Shown: positions 1 through 7,359, counted from the stretch's first letter. The stretch: DNA of 10,232 nt from CAIKZZ01 sp037443765 (GCA_037443765.1 JBBINS010000110.1:1-10232); one strand, 5' to 3'. The notes: generated by a model from the letters alone, not told the origin. Numbers and translations: made by a program.

Positions 1-1
1 T

Positions 2-16
2 GCGGCAGGGAGCCGC
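2..16 (-). other. small GC hairpin downstream of the AspH-type gene
   Basis: A 5-bp perfect inverted repeat (GCGGC/GCCGC) flanks a 5-nt loop, 18 nt beyond the stop codon of the minus-strand hydroxylase gene. Its position fits a transcription terminator stem. The window ends immediately after it, so no U-tract can be seen, and 5-bp GC repeats are common by chance in DNA this GC-rich. Confidence 0.2.
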
Positions 17-34
17 CGACCGTCGCGGCCGCCT

Positions 35-1363
35 TCACAGGCTCATGTCCGGCATGGCGTCCACCCCGTAGAAGTCGCCGAGCGCTTCCGTCGCCTCGCG
101 CACCAGGTCGCGCTCCAGCGGCGTCAGCTCCGGGTGCCAGATGTCGAAGATCAGGATCGCACGCGGCACGTCCGAGTCGTTCCACGCCTCGTGCTCGATG
201 GTGTCGTCGAACACCCAGGCCTCGCCCACCCGCCAGTCACGCGTTTCGCTACCCACGCGGAAGCGGCATCCCTGCGGCACGACCAGCGGCACGTGCACCG
301 TCAGGCGCGTATTGGTGACGCCGTGGTGCGGCGGAATCCGCGTCCGCGCATCGAGAATCGAGAAGAACGCCGTCGGGCCGCGGTCCCTGATGTCGACCCT
401 GGGGGCGGGGCCGAGCGCTGCCGCGGTGCGCGGGCAGCGCGCGAGGTGATCCTCGACCCGTACGCCCTGGTTCCACAGAAAGTACGCGCCCCAGCGCCGC
501 GAGTGATTGAGCTCCTTCCACTGCCTGAGCGGCACGCCGTCCGGGTAGGCCACGTACGGCTCGATGCCGGCGGCATCGGCGGAGATGACGCCCAGGCACT
601 CGTCGCGGATATCGGCTGTCGCCGCCTCGATCGCGTCGAGCCACGGGAAGTCGCTGCGCTCGTAGAACTCGTAGTTCCGCAGAAACGGATACAGCATGAA
701 GGTCGGCTGCGGCGAGTGGATCTGCGCACGTCCGAGCAGGTGATCGATGCAGCGCTCGAAGCGACGCCGCTCGGGCGCCGCGTGGCCGGCGCGCAGCGCG
801 CCGATCCGCGCGCCGATGAAGCCATCGAGCTCTTCGGCGCCTTCCGCGACCCGGCGGCGCGCCTGGCGCGCCAGGTTCTCGATCGCCGGCGGCAGCGCCC
901 GGTTCTCGGGCAGCGTCGCGAGCGCGTTGCCGTAGGTGCGCGCCGCACTGCGCCGCTTGCCCATGATGTCGAGCACCGCGCCCTTCTGCAGCAACGCGAC
1001 CGAATGCAGTGCGTCGATCGCCAGCACGCGCTCGAGGGCCGCGAGCTCCTGTTCGGGGCGGGCGAGCACGCGCAGCACGCTCGCGAGGCTCAGCCAGAAC
1101 TGCGGATGGTCCGGTGCGGCAGCGGCCGCGCGCTCGAGCAGCGCCTGCGCCGCGCGCGGATCCCCCGCAGCGAGCGCGCGCCGCGCCTTTTCGTGCAGCA
1201 CGAGCGGGTGTCCAGGCAGGACCGCCTCGGCGTCCTTGAGTGCGCGCAGCGCATCGCTCTCGCGCCGCTCCGCGACCGCGCGCTCGCACGCGCCCATCAG
1301 GGCGAGGACGCGCTGCTCGTCGGGCGTCGGCGGGCGGGCTGCGGGGTTCGGTGGCGCACTCAT
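35..1363 (-). CDS. TPR-containing aspartyl/asparaginyl beta-hydroxylase (AspH-type 2OG-Fe(II) oxygenase)
   Basis: The 442-residue product has two parts. Residues about 36-155 form amphipathic helix pairs with TPR-like spacing (Ala/Leu-rich, e.g. the stretch ending LLERAAAAAPDHP near 85). Residues about 215-415 match the Asp_Arg_Hydrox (AspH) double-stranded beta-helix fold. Motifs seen are LNHSRRWGAYFLW (285-297), PPHHGVTNTRLTVH (344-357), the DDTIEHEAWN motif (386-395) and RAILIFDIWHPEL (401-413). By analogy with human AspH, the iron ligands would be H346 and H391, with no acidic third ligand, and R401 would bind 2-oxoglutarate. Bacterial members probably hydroxylate Asp/Asn/His side chains in proteins or peptides, or modify lipids as LpxO does. 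The substrate here is unknown; the TPR part suggests a protein partner. There is no signal peptide, so the protein is likely cytosolic. The ATG at 1363 is the first good start. It has no clear Shine-Dalgarno and a TATACT element lies only 13 nt upstream. Confidence 0.9.
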   Translation of the reverse strand: MSAPPNPAARPPTPDEQRVLALMGACERAVAERRESDALRALKDAEAVLPGHPLVLHEKARRALAAGDPRAAQALLERAAAAAPDHPQFWLSLASVLRVLARPEQELAALERVLAIDALHSVALLQKGAVLDIMGKRRSAARTYGNALATLPENRALPPAIENLARQARRRVAEGAEELDGFIGARIGALRAGHAAPERRRFERCIDHLLGRAQIHSPQPTFMLYPFLRNYEFYERSDFPWLDAIEAATADIRDECLGVISADAAGIEPYVAYPDGVPLRQWKELNHSRRWGAYFLWNQGVRVEDHLARCPRTAAALGPAPRVDIRDRGPTAFFSILDARTRIPPHHGVTNTRLTVHVPLVVPQGCRFRVGSETRDWRVGEAWVFDDTIEHEAWNDSDVPRAILIFDIWHPELTPLERDLVREATEALGDFYGVDAMPDMSL

Positions 1364-1376
1364 CTTGATGCCCGCA

Positions 1377-1382
1377 AGTATA
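1377..1382 (-). promoter_or_regulatory. candidate -10 element (TATACT) for the AspH-type gene
   Basis: Read on the minus strand, TATACT matches the sigma-70 -10 consensus at 5 of 6 positions. It ends 13 nt before the ATG, so transcription would start about 6 nt upstream of the start codon and the leader would be very short. No convincing -35 box lies at 16-18 bp spacing. Confidence 0.4.
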
Positions 1383-1411
1383 GCGCCACGCTCGTCGGCC
1401 TTACGGGCGGC

Positions 1412-1417
1412 TACAAT
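1412..1417 (+). promoter_or_regulatory. candidate -10 element (TACAAT) for the TIGR02466-type oxygenase gene
   Basis: TACAAT matches TATAAT at 5 of 6 positions and stands out in an otherwise GC-rich gap, 39 nt before the ATG at 1457. A weak ribosome binding site, GAGG at 1444-1447, lies 9 nt before that ATG. No good -35 hexamer is visible at normal spacing, so an activator or another sigma factor is possible. Confidence 0.4.
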
Positions 1418-1456
1418 TCCGCCGCCGCCGCCCGCGGCACCGCCGAGGCCATCGCC

Positions 1457-2131
1457 ATGCCGCCGCCGGAAATCCTCCCGCTATTCGCCGTGCCTTTCGC
1501 GTTCAGCCACCACCCGGCGCCGCAGCAGCTGAATGCGGCACTCAGGAACGTGGTGCTCGACTACGAGCGGCGGGGCACCGCCGCCTCCAACCCGCGGCCG
1601 CTGACCTACCGCAACGCCCCGCTCTACGAGAGCCACTTCAACCTGTTCCGCGACCCCGATCCTGCCGTCCAGGAATTGAAGCGTCACTGCTGGGACCAAC
1701 TGCTCGCCGTGATCGGCCAGCTGAACGGCTACGACCAGAAGACCGTCGAGCGGCTGCAGATCTACAACGACGCCTGGTTCCACGTCACGCGGCGCGGCGG
1801 CTTCTTCGGGCTGCACAACCATCCAAACGCGTCCTGGAGCGGCGTCTACTGCGTCGACCCGGGCCGCCACGATCCCGGCAATCCGGAGAGTGGCGCACTG
1901 ACGCTCGTCAATCCCATGCTGCCGAGCGCGATGTTCATGGACGCCGCGGTGGCGCGGATCCCGCCGCCGTTCGGCCCGCAGATCCGCAGCGTCAGGCTGC
2001 AGGCCGGCCAGCTCGTGATCTTCCCGTCGTACCTCTTGCACGACGTCAAGCCCTTCGAGGGCGAGGGCGAGCGCATTACGATCGCCTTCAACTGCTGGTT
2101 CACGCTGCCCGACGACGCCCGGCCCGCCTGA
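1457..2131 (+). CDS. TIGR02466/PF13759-type putative 2OG-Fe(II) oxygenase
   Basis: The 224-residue protein resembles the TIGR02466 / 2OG-FeII_Oxy_5 family, which is about this size. Family signatures are LHNHPNASWSGVYCVD (119-134), followed by a Gly/Leu strand (GALTLVNP, 146-153). Then come AGQLVIFPSYLLHDV (183-197) and RITIAFN (206-212). By fold analogy H122 (or H120) and H195 are candidate metal ligands and R206 the 2-oxoglutarate-binding arginine. The usual HxD pair is replaced by HNH, which I believe is normal for this family. The substrate is unknown. The start is the ATG at 1457, preceded by GAGG at 9 nt. The open frame continues upstream but there it is antisense to the hydroxylase gene, so that part is rejected. 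It is divergent from the AspH-type gene across 93 bp and converges on acvB, with 10 bp between stop codons and no terminator-like hairpin seen. Confidence 0.87.
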   Translation: MPPPEILPLFAVPFAFSHHPAPQQLNAALRNVVLDYERRGTAASNPRPLTYRNAPLYESHFNLFRDPDPAVQELKRHCWDQLLAVIGQLNGYDQKTVERLQIYNDAWFHVTRRGGFFGLHNHPNASWSGVYCVDPGRHDPGNPESGALTLVNPMLPSAMFMDAAVARIPPPFGPQIRSVRLQAGQLVIFPSYLLHDVKPFEGEGERITIAFNCWFTLPDDARPA

Positions 2132-2141
2132 ATCCGGCGCC

Positions 2142-3680
2142 TCAGTTGCGCGCGAAGTCGACGATCTGGCGGGCAAGCGCCTCGTAGTCGCCACCGAAGT
2201 GATGGCCGCCGGCGAGCGCAACCGCCCTCACCGACGGGCCCGCGAGCCCCCGGCACGGGTTGTCGGTCTCGTCGGCGCCGTACAGGCACAGCACCGGCGC
2301 GCCGCTCATGCGCCCGATCTCGGGTACGGTCGCGCGCCCGCCGCTGTCGGCCCCGGGGATCCAGTCCGCGACGTGGAACTCGAAGGTCGCGGTGTCGCTG
2401 AGGCCGAGCAGGCTCACCGTGCGCACCGTCGCGCGCACGTCGGCCGCCAGGCGCGTGTACAGGAACGGCAGGACGTCAGCGCCGAACGAATAGCCGACCA
2501 GCAGGACCTTCGGGCGCTGCCAGGCCGCGGCGTAGCGCCGCACGATCCGCTCGAGGTCGTGGCTCGCCGCCTCCGGCGTCCGTCCCTGCCAGTAGTACTT
2601 CAGCGAGTTCCAGCCGACCACCGGGATGCCGCGCGACGCGAGCGCGGCCGACACGTCCTGGTCGATGCCCGCCCAGCCGCCGTCGCCGGTCATCAGCACC
2701 GCGAACAGCTGCTCGGTGCCGGCCGCGGGCGTCGCGGCCGCCGGCACCTCGACGAGGGGCAGGTCCGCGACCTCGGGGAGCGAGACCTTCGGCGCGAGCG
2801 CGTGCGCCGCGAGCTTCTGGTAGGCGCTGCGGAACTGCGGCAGCCAGTTCTTCTCGACCGAGAAGCCGTGGCCGACCTTCGGCAGCCAGACGAGCTCGGC
2901 GGAACTCGTCTCGGCGACGAAGGCGCGCGTTCCCGCGGGGCTGCAGACCTGGTCGGCGTCGCCCTGGAAGGCGATCCACGGCGTCACGTTCGTCTTCGCG
3001 GCGCTGAACACCAGGCCCTTGACCGGTGGTGGCGTCGGGCCCTTGGCGTATTGCCACTCGTAGGCGAGGCCGCTGCCCTTGCAGATCTTCTGCGTCACGT
3101 CGAGGTCCGGGCAGAAGCCGAGGCTGAGCGCGCCGGCGAAGGTGCCCTTCGGCGCCTCGACGACGGTCGCATAGACGACGGTCGCGCCCGAGGAGTAGCC
3201 GACCAGCACCGGGGGCAGGTAGTCCGCGAGCTTGAGGCGGCGCTCGACGTCGTGCGCGAGGCCCTCGAAGTCGACCGCGAAGCTCTTGCAGGCCGAGCCC
3301 GGGGCGTTGATCGAATCGCGGTAGTGGCGGATGTCGATGCCGACGACCGCCGCGTCCTGCTCGATCAGGTGCCTGGCCATGTCGACGACGCCGAGGTTCC
3401 AGCCCCCGTCGCCGGACACGAACAGCGCGACGCTCTTCACGCGGCCGGCGGGCCGGTAGACGGTGACCTCGCCGAATGGCCCGTAGGCCATCTTGATCTC
3501 GCCCGGAATCGGCGGCGCCGGCGCGTCACCGCCCGCGCCGGGCTTGGGCGCCGCGTGGCGCGACGCCGCGGCGACCACCGGTGGCTTCGCGGCATCGGCG
3601 CCGGCGCGCGCCGCGATCGCGGGCAGGAACCCGGCGCCGGCGGCGACGAGCGTGGCGAGGAGGGTGCGATGCGGGGTCAT
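2142..3680 (-). CDS. acvB: AcvB/VirJ-type periplasmic aminoacyl-phosphatidylglycerol hydrolase
   Basis: The 512-residue product starts with a Sec-type signal peptide (charged MTPHR, hydrophobic core 7-22, probable cleavage after ARA at 26). A Pro/Ala-rich linker reaches about residue 60. Two alpha/beta-hydrolase repeats follow. Repeat 1 has GDGGW (90-94), GYSSG with S163, D241 in AFQGDAD, and H271 in VGHGF. Repeat 2 has GDGGW (332-336), GYSFG with S398, D470 in LYGADETDNPC, and H493/H494. Agrobacterium AcvB hydrolyses lysyl-PG, and Pseudomonas PA0919, next to an alanyl-PG synthase gene, hydrolyses alanyl-PG. The same periplasmic role is inferred here, removing the amino acid from PG made by the upstream gene. 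The ATG overlaps the mprF stop (ATGA, 3677-3680), with AAGGAG 11 nt upstream. A longer open frame upstream is a shadow of mprF. Unusually, both repeats keep a plausible Ser-Asp-His triad. Confidence 0.9.
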   Translation of the reverse strand: MTPHRTLLATLVAAGAGFLPAIAARAGADAAKPPVVAAASRHAAPKPGAGGDAPAPPIPGEIKMAYGPFGEVTVYRPAGRVKSVALFVSGDGGWNLGVVDMARHLIEQDAAVVGIDIRHYRDSINAPGSACKSFAVDFEGLAHDVERRLKLADYLPPVLVGYSSGATVVYATVVEAPKGTFAGALSLGFCPDLDVTQKICKGSGLAYEWQYAKGPTPPPVKGLVFSAAKTNVTPWIAFQGDADQVCSPAGTRAFVAETSSAELVWLPKVGHGFSVEKNWLPQFRSAYQKLAAHALAPKVSLPEVADLPLVEVPAAATPAAGTEQLFAVLMTGDGGWAGIDQDVSAALASRGIPVVGWNSLKYYWQGRTPEAASHDLERIVRRYAAAWQRPKVLLVGYSFGADVLPFLYTRLAADVRATVRTVSLLGLSDTATFEFHVADWIPGADSGGRATVPEIGRMSGAPVLCLYGADETDNPCRGLAGPSVRAVALAGGHHFGGDYEALARQIVDFARN

Positions 3681-3697
3681 TTGGTGATCAGCTCCTT
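3677..3697 (-). promoter_or_regulatory. ATGA start/stop overlap plus internal RBS coupling mprF to acvB
   Basis: The stop codon of the upstream synthase (TGA, 3679-3677) overlaps the ATG of acvB (3680-3678) by a shared ATGA. An AAGGAG Shine-Dalgarno sequence (3697-3692) lies inside the last codons of the synthase gene, 11 nt before the acvB start. The arrangement indicates co-transcription and translational coupling. Confidence 0.75.
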
Positions 3698-6277
3698 GAT
3701 GCCGCCCGAGATCAGCGTCGAGACGTCGAGCAGCACGCGCGGCAGATGCAGCCCGCCGGGCGACGCGAGATAGCGCGGCTCCCAGACCGGATCGAACTTT
3801 TCCTTGTAGCGCCTGAGCCCCTCGAAGTTGTAGAAGGACTCGCCGTGGCGGAACAGGAAGCTGCCCATGCGGTGCCAGAGCGGCGCGAGCGCGCGGTTCT
3901 CGAGCCCCGACAGCGGCGCCATCCCGAGGTTGAACCAGCGATAGCCCTCGGCGCGACCCCACAGCATGAGCTTGATGAACAGGTAGTCCATCGTGCCGCG
4001 CGGCGCGTCCGGCCCGAAGCGCATCAGGTCGACCGACAGCTCCTCGCGCGTCGCCGTCGGCCAGAGGTTCGCGAACGCGACGACGTCGCCCTCGGCACGC
4101 ACGATGGCCACCGGAAACTCCGCGACGTAGCGCTCGCTGAAGGCGCCGAGCGAGAAGCCTTTCTCGGCGGTCGCCTTGTCCTCGAGCCACGCATCCGAGA
4201 TCTGCCTCAGGCGCGGCAGCAACGCCGGCACCGCTTCCGGCGGCACGACCTCGAAGGTCGCCCCATCCCGCTCGGCGCGGCGGCGCGACTGCCTGAGGTC
4301 GGCGCGCGCGCTGCCCTCGAGCGTGAAGCCGTCGAGCGGCACCTTCGCCTCCTCGCCGAGCTTCAGCAGCGACAGGCCGAGGTCGACGTAGAGCGGCAGC
4401 GACCGGCTGCTGACCTGGTAGAAGACGGTGCGCGCGCCGCGCCGGTCGACCAGCTCGCGGTACGCCCAGACGAGGTCCTCGTCGCGCTGCGTGGGACCGA
4501 CCGGGTCGCCGAGCGCGACCCAGCTGCCGCCGCTGACCTGGTACATCAGGAACGCGTCGCCGGCCGGATGGAACAGCAGGCGCTTGTCGCCGGCGAGCGC
4601 CGCGTTCGCGAGGCTCGAGTCGGCGAGCGTGATCGCGCGCCGCGCGCGCTCGAGGTCGACGGTCGCCGGGTCGTGCGGTTCGGGCGGCGCCGGCCGCAGC
4701 AGTTGCGCGGCCAGGAATGCCGCCAGCACGACCAGCACCGCGAGCGACGCCCGCAGGACGCGCGGCGCGTGGCCGTGGAGCGCGAACGTCCACCACAGGT
4801 CGCCGGAGTACGGCACGTGGCGCGACGACAGCCAGCCGATCCACAGGCTGAGCACGACGATGATCGCGACGCTCGCGAGCCACACCGGCGTGAAGCGCTG
4901 GCTCATGATCGTCGAGGGCCGGTGGAACGAGCGCCGCGCCAGCCACATCACGAGCAGCACGAGCCCGAGGTACGACGCTTCCTCGAAGTCGAGGCCCTTG
5001 CCGAGCGAGGCGACGATGCCGGCGACCAGCAGCCAGAACGTCAGGTGGTAGGCGGCCGCGACCCGCCGGAACAGCGCGCGGGCGAGGATCAGCAGGCCGA
5101 CGCCGACGACGCTGCCGGCGAGGTGCGAGGCTTCGAGCAGCGGCAGCGGCACGACCTCGGTCAGCTTGCCGAGCCGCGCGTCGAGCGCGGGCGTCGCGCC
5201 GGAGACCAGCAGGATCGTCCCGGCGACGAACACCAGCACGCCGATCAGCTGGGGCGCGACCGGCGCCAGCAGCGTGTCGGCGAGGCCGCGGGCGCGCTTC
5301 AGGCGCGGCTGCTGCCGGTAGAGCTCCTGCACGGCGAGCGCCGCGGCGGCGATCGTCAGCGGCGCGAGATAGTAGACGCCGCGGTACGCGAGCAACGCGC
5401 CGAGGAGCTGCGGCGCCGGCACCTGCGGCAGCGCGAGCATCAGGATCGCCTCGAACACGCCTAGCCCGCCCGGCACCTGGCTGACGATGCCACCGACCAC
5501 GGCGACCGCGTAGATGCCGGCGAAGGTGACGAAGTCCGTGTTCGCCGACGCCGGCAGCAGCAGGTACAGCACGCCCGACGACAGCGACAGGTCGACGACC
5601 GCGACGGCGACCTGCGACCCCGCGATCCGCGCGCCCGGCGGCCGCAGCGCCCACGAACCGACCAGCAGCGGCTCGCGCGCGCGGCTCGCCCAGACGACGT
5701 AGGCGAGCACCCAGCCCAGCAGCGCGAGGCCGATCAGCCGCGACCAGAGGTGGCCGAGGTGCAGCACGGTCGCGCCGGGCACCGCGACCAGCAGCGCGCC
5801 GCCCGAGAGCACGCTGACGCCGATCGCGGTCGTCAGCGCGCACATCGAGACGATCGTCGCGACGTCGACCGCCGTCAGCCCCTCGGACGCGTACATCCGG
5901 TAGCGGACCGCCGCGCCCGTGAAGGCCGCGAGGCTCAGGTTGTGGCCGAAGGCGAAGGCGATGAACGAGGTGAGCGCGGTGCGCGCGTACGTCACCGGCT
6001 TCTCGACGTACTGGACGCCGAGCCAGTCGTACAGCGTCAGCATCAGGTAGCTGCCCGCGGTCAGCAGCGCAGCGCCACCGAGCGCCCGCCCCGGAATCGC
6101 ACGCAGCTCCGCGAGCACGTCGTGCAGATGGTAGGCGCCGAGCACGTGATGCAGCACCGCCGCGACGATGCCGAACAGCAGCACCGACGCCGCCGGGCCC
6201 AGCCAGCGCCGCCAGCCGGGGGTGTCGTCCGGCGCCGCTTCCGGTGCCACGGGGGTTCGCGCATTTGCAGCAGTCAT
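3677..6277 (-). CDS. mprF: bifunctional aminoacyl-phosphatidylglycerol synthase/flippase (MprF family)
   Basis: The 866-residue protein has the full MprF architecture. About 14 hydrophobic segments lie between residues 25 and 525 (UPF0104-type flippase plus the synthase-linked membrane part). A soluble C-terminal DUF2156/LPG-synthase domain runs from about 538 to 850. C-domain hallmarks are LLFHPAGDAFLMYQVSGGSW from 567, ALGDPVG, MDYLFIKLMLWG from 763, FNLGMAPLSGLE and YKEKFDPVWEPRYLA from 824. The enzyme transfers an amino acid from aminoacyl-tRNA to phosphatidylglycerol at the inner leaflet and flips the product outward, lowering net negative surface charge and protecting against cationic peptides. 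Whether it uses lysine or alanine cannot be read here. The length is close to the Pseudomonas alanyl-PG synthase and to Agrobacterium LpiA-type proteins. The ATG at 6277 is chosen because the upstream extension to 6316 would run into the divergent gene and has no ribosome site. The only in-frame alternative nearby is GTG at 6250. No Shine-Dalgarno precedes 6277. Confidence 0.93.
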   Translation of the reverse strand: MTAANARTPVAPEAAPDDTPGWRRWLGPAASVLLFGIVAAVLHHVLGAYHLHDVLAELRAIPGRALGGAALLTAGSYLMLTLYDWLGVQYVEKPVTYARTALTSFIAFAFGHNLSLAAFTGAAVRYRMYASEGLTAVDVATIVSMCALTTAIGVSVLSGGALLVAVPGATVLHLGHLWSRLIGLALLGWVLAYVVWASRAREPLLVGSWALRPPGARIAGSQVAVAVVDLSLSSGVLYLLLPASANTDFVTFAGIYAVAVVGGIVSQVPGGLGVFEAILMLALPQVPAPQLLGALLAYRGVYYLAPLTIAAAALAVQELYRQQPRLKRARGLADTLLAPVAPQLIGVLVFVAGTILLVSGATPALDARLGKLTEVVPLPLLEASHLAGSVVGVGLLILARALFRRVAAAYHLTFWLLVAGIVASLGKGLDFEEASYLGLVLLVMWLARRSFHRPSTIMSQRFTPVWLASVAIIVVLSLWIGWLSSRHVPYSGDLWWTFALHGHAPRVLRASLAVLVVLAAFLAAQLLRPAPPEPHDPATVDLERARRAITLADSSLANAALAGDKRLLFHPAGDAFLMYQVSGGSWVALGDPVGPTQRDEDLVWAYRELVDRRGARTVFYQVSSRSLPLYVDLGLSLLKLGEEAKVPLDGFTLEGSARADLRQSRRRAERDGATFEVVPPEAVPALLPRLRQISDAWLEDKATAEKGFSLGAFSERYVAEFPVAIVRAEGDVVAFANLWPTATREELSVDLMRFGPDAPRGTMDYLFIKLMLWGRAEGYRWFNLGMAPLSGLENRALAPLWHRMGSFLFRHGESFYNFEGLRRYKEKFDPVWEPRYLASPGGLHLPRVLLDVSTLISGGIKELITK

Positions 6278-6294
6278 GCGGGTACTATGATCCC
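6278..6294. promoter_or_regulatory. 17-bp divergent gap with a shared bidirectional -10-like element
   Basis: Only 17 bp separate the two divergent ATG codons. The plus strand reads TACTAT (6283-6288) and then 6 nt to the ATG at 6295. The minus strand reads CATAGT (6289-6284) and then 6 nt to the ATG at 6277. Each hexamer is a partial match to TATAAT and lies where transcription would begin at, or within a base of, the A of the ATG. Neither gene has a Shine-Dalgarno here. Leaderless transcription in both directions from one symmetric element is the simplest reading. I see no good -35 hexamers at normal spacing; they would lie inside the opposing coding sequences. Confidence 0.4.
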
Positions 6295-7359
6295 ATGCCC
6301 AGCCACCGCGCCGCATGGCGCATCGATCGCGCCGGATCGCTCGACCGCCTGCGGCTGGTCGAGGAGCCGCTGGATCCGCCCGGCCCGGGCGAGGCGCGCG
6401 TGGCGATCCGCGCGGTCGGACTCAACTTCGCCGACGCCTTCGCCTGCCTCGGTCTCTATTCTGCGACGCCCCGCGGCAGCTTCGTGCCCGGCCTCGAGGC
6501 GGCCGGCACCGTCGAGGCGCTCGGGCCGCCGGTCGCCGGTCGGCCGACGCCCGCCGTCGGCGACCGGGTCACCGTGCTGACGCGCTTCGGCGGCTACGCG
6601 ACGGCGGTCAATGCCGACACGCGCTACCTGGCCCCGATCCCGCCGGCCTGGTCCTTCGAGGCCGGCGCCGCATTCCCGGTGCAGGCGCTGACGGCCTGGT
6701 ACGGACTCGTGCGACTCGGTGCCGTCAGCCGCGGCCAAGTCGTGCTGGTCCAGTCGGCGGCCGGCGGCGTCGGACTGCAGGCGCTCGCCATCCTCGCCCG
6801 GCTCGGCGCGCACCCGGTCGCCGTCGTCGGCAGCGCCGCGAAGATCGGCTTCCTCGCCGCGCGGCACGGGCTCGCGCCCGAGAGCCTCGTGCTGCGCGAG
6901 GCGGGTGGTTACGCGCGCCGCCTCGACGCGGCGCTCGCGGCGCACGGTGCGCGCGGTTTCGACGTCGTCTTCGACGCGGTACTCGGCGACTGGTTCCGGC
7001 CGGCATTCGCGCGGCTCGCGCCCGAGGGCCGCTACGTCCTGTATGGCGCCGCGGACTTCATGCCGACCGGCACCCGGCGCGGCTGGCCGCGGCTGGCCTG
7101 GCAGTGGCTCCGGCGGCCGCGGCTGGATCCGCTCGAGATGATCTCGCTCAACCGCGGCCTGCTGGCGTTCAACCTGATCTGGCTGTGGGAATCCGTCGAG
7201 CGCGTGCCGCAGGCGTACGCCGCGCTGGCCGCGCTCGAGCTGCCGGCGCCGCACATCGGCTCGCGGCATGCGTTCGACGCCGCGCCGGCGGCGCTGCTGG
7301 AACTCAAGTCCGGCGGGACTGTCGGTAAGTCCGTGCTCGTCGTCGACCCGTCCGAATGA
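6295..7359 (+). CDS. zinc-independent MDR oxidoreductase, quinone reductase/VAT-1-like
   Basis: The 354-residue protein belongs to the medium-chain dehydrogenase/reductase superfamily. The N-terminal GroES-like domain includes GLNFAD (42-47), PGLEAAGTV (65-73) and VGDRV (88-92). FGGYA (98-102) and AFPVQALTAWYGL (126-138) follow. The nucleotide-binding Rossmann domain carries VQSAAGGVGLQAL (152-164), and the C-terminus has LKSGGTVGKSVLVV, as in the VAT-1/quinone oxidoreductase branch. The Cys/His zinc ligands of alcohol dehydrogenases are missing. The expected activity is NADPH-dependent reduction of quinones or enones in the cytosol; the physiological substrate is not evident. ATG 6295 is the only sensible start, with the canonical AWRIDRAG segment beginning at residue 6. 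The next gene starts on its stop codon (ATGA), so it heads an operon with a MATE exporter. It is divergent from mprF. Confidence 0.88.
   Translation: MPSHRAAWRIDRAGSLDRLRLVEEPLDPPGPGEARVAIRAVGLNFADAFACLGLYSATPRGSFVPGLEAAGTVEALGPPVAGRPTPAVGDRVTVLTRFGGYATAVNADTRYLAPIPPAWSFEAGAAFPVQALTAWYGLVRLGAVSRGQVVLVQSAAGGVGLQALAILARLGAHPVAVVGSAAKIGFLAARHGLAPESLVLREAGGYARRLDAALAAHGARGFDVVFDAVLGDWFRPAFARLAPEGRYVLYGAADFMPTGTRRGWPRLAWQWLRRPRLDPLEMISLNRGLLAFNLIWLWESVERVPQAYAALAALELPAPHIGSRHAFDAAPAALLELKSGGTVGKSVLVVDPSE

Noticed and set aside
134..1456. Apparent N-terminal extension of the TIGR02466-type oxygenase
   Set aside because: It is antisense to the AspH-type gene and has no domain pattern. The family's normal length is reached from ATG 1457.
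2132..2141. Possible terminator between the convergent oxygenase and acvB genes
   Set aside because: There are only 10 bp between the stop codons, and no inverted repeat or T-tract is visible.
3581..5464. Long plus-strand open frame (627 codons) antisense to mprF
   Set aside because: Its translation is Arg/Glu/His/Gln-rich with no fold-like pattern, as expected for the opposite strand of a GC-rich gene. The minus-strand frame has a complete MprF architecture.
3681..5843. Apparent 720-residue N-terminal extension of acvB in the same frame
   Set aside because: It is an Arg/Ala-rich shadow of mprF. The real acvB start has a signal peptide, a ribosome site and the ATGA overlap.
6244..6294. Upstream extension of the MDR oxidoreductase to GTG 6244
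   Set aside because: It would overlap the start of mprF and adds residues not expected before the usual N-terminal strand of the family.
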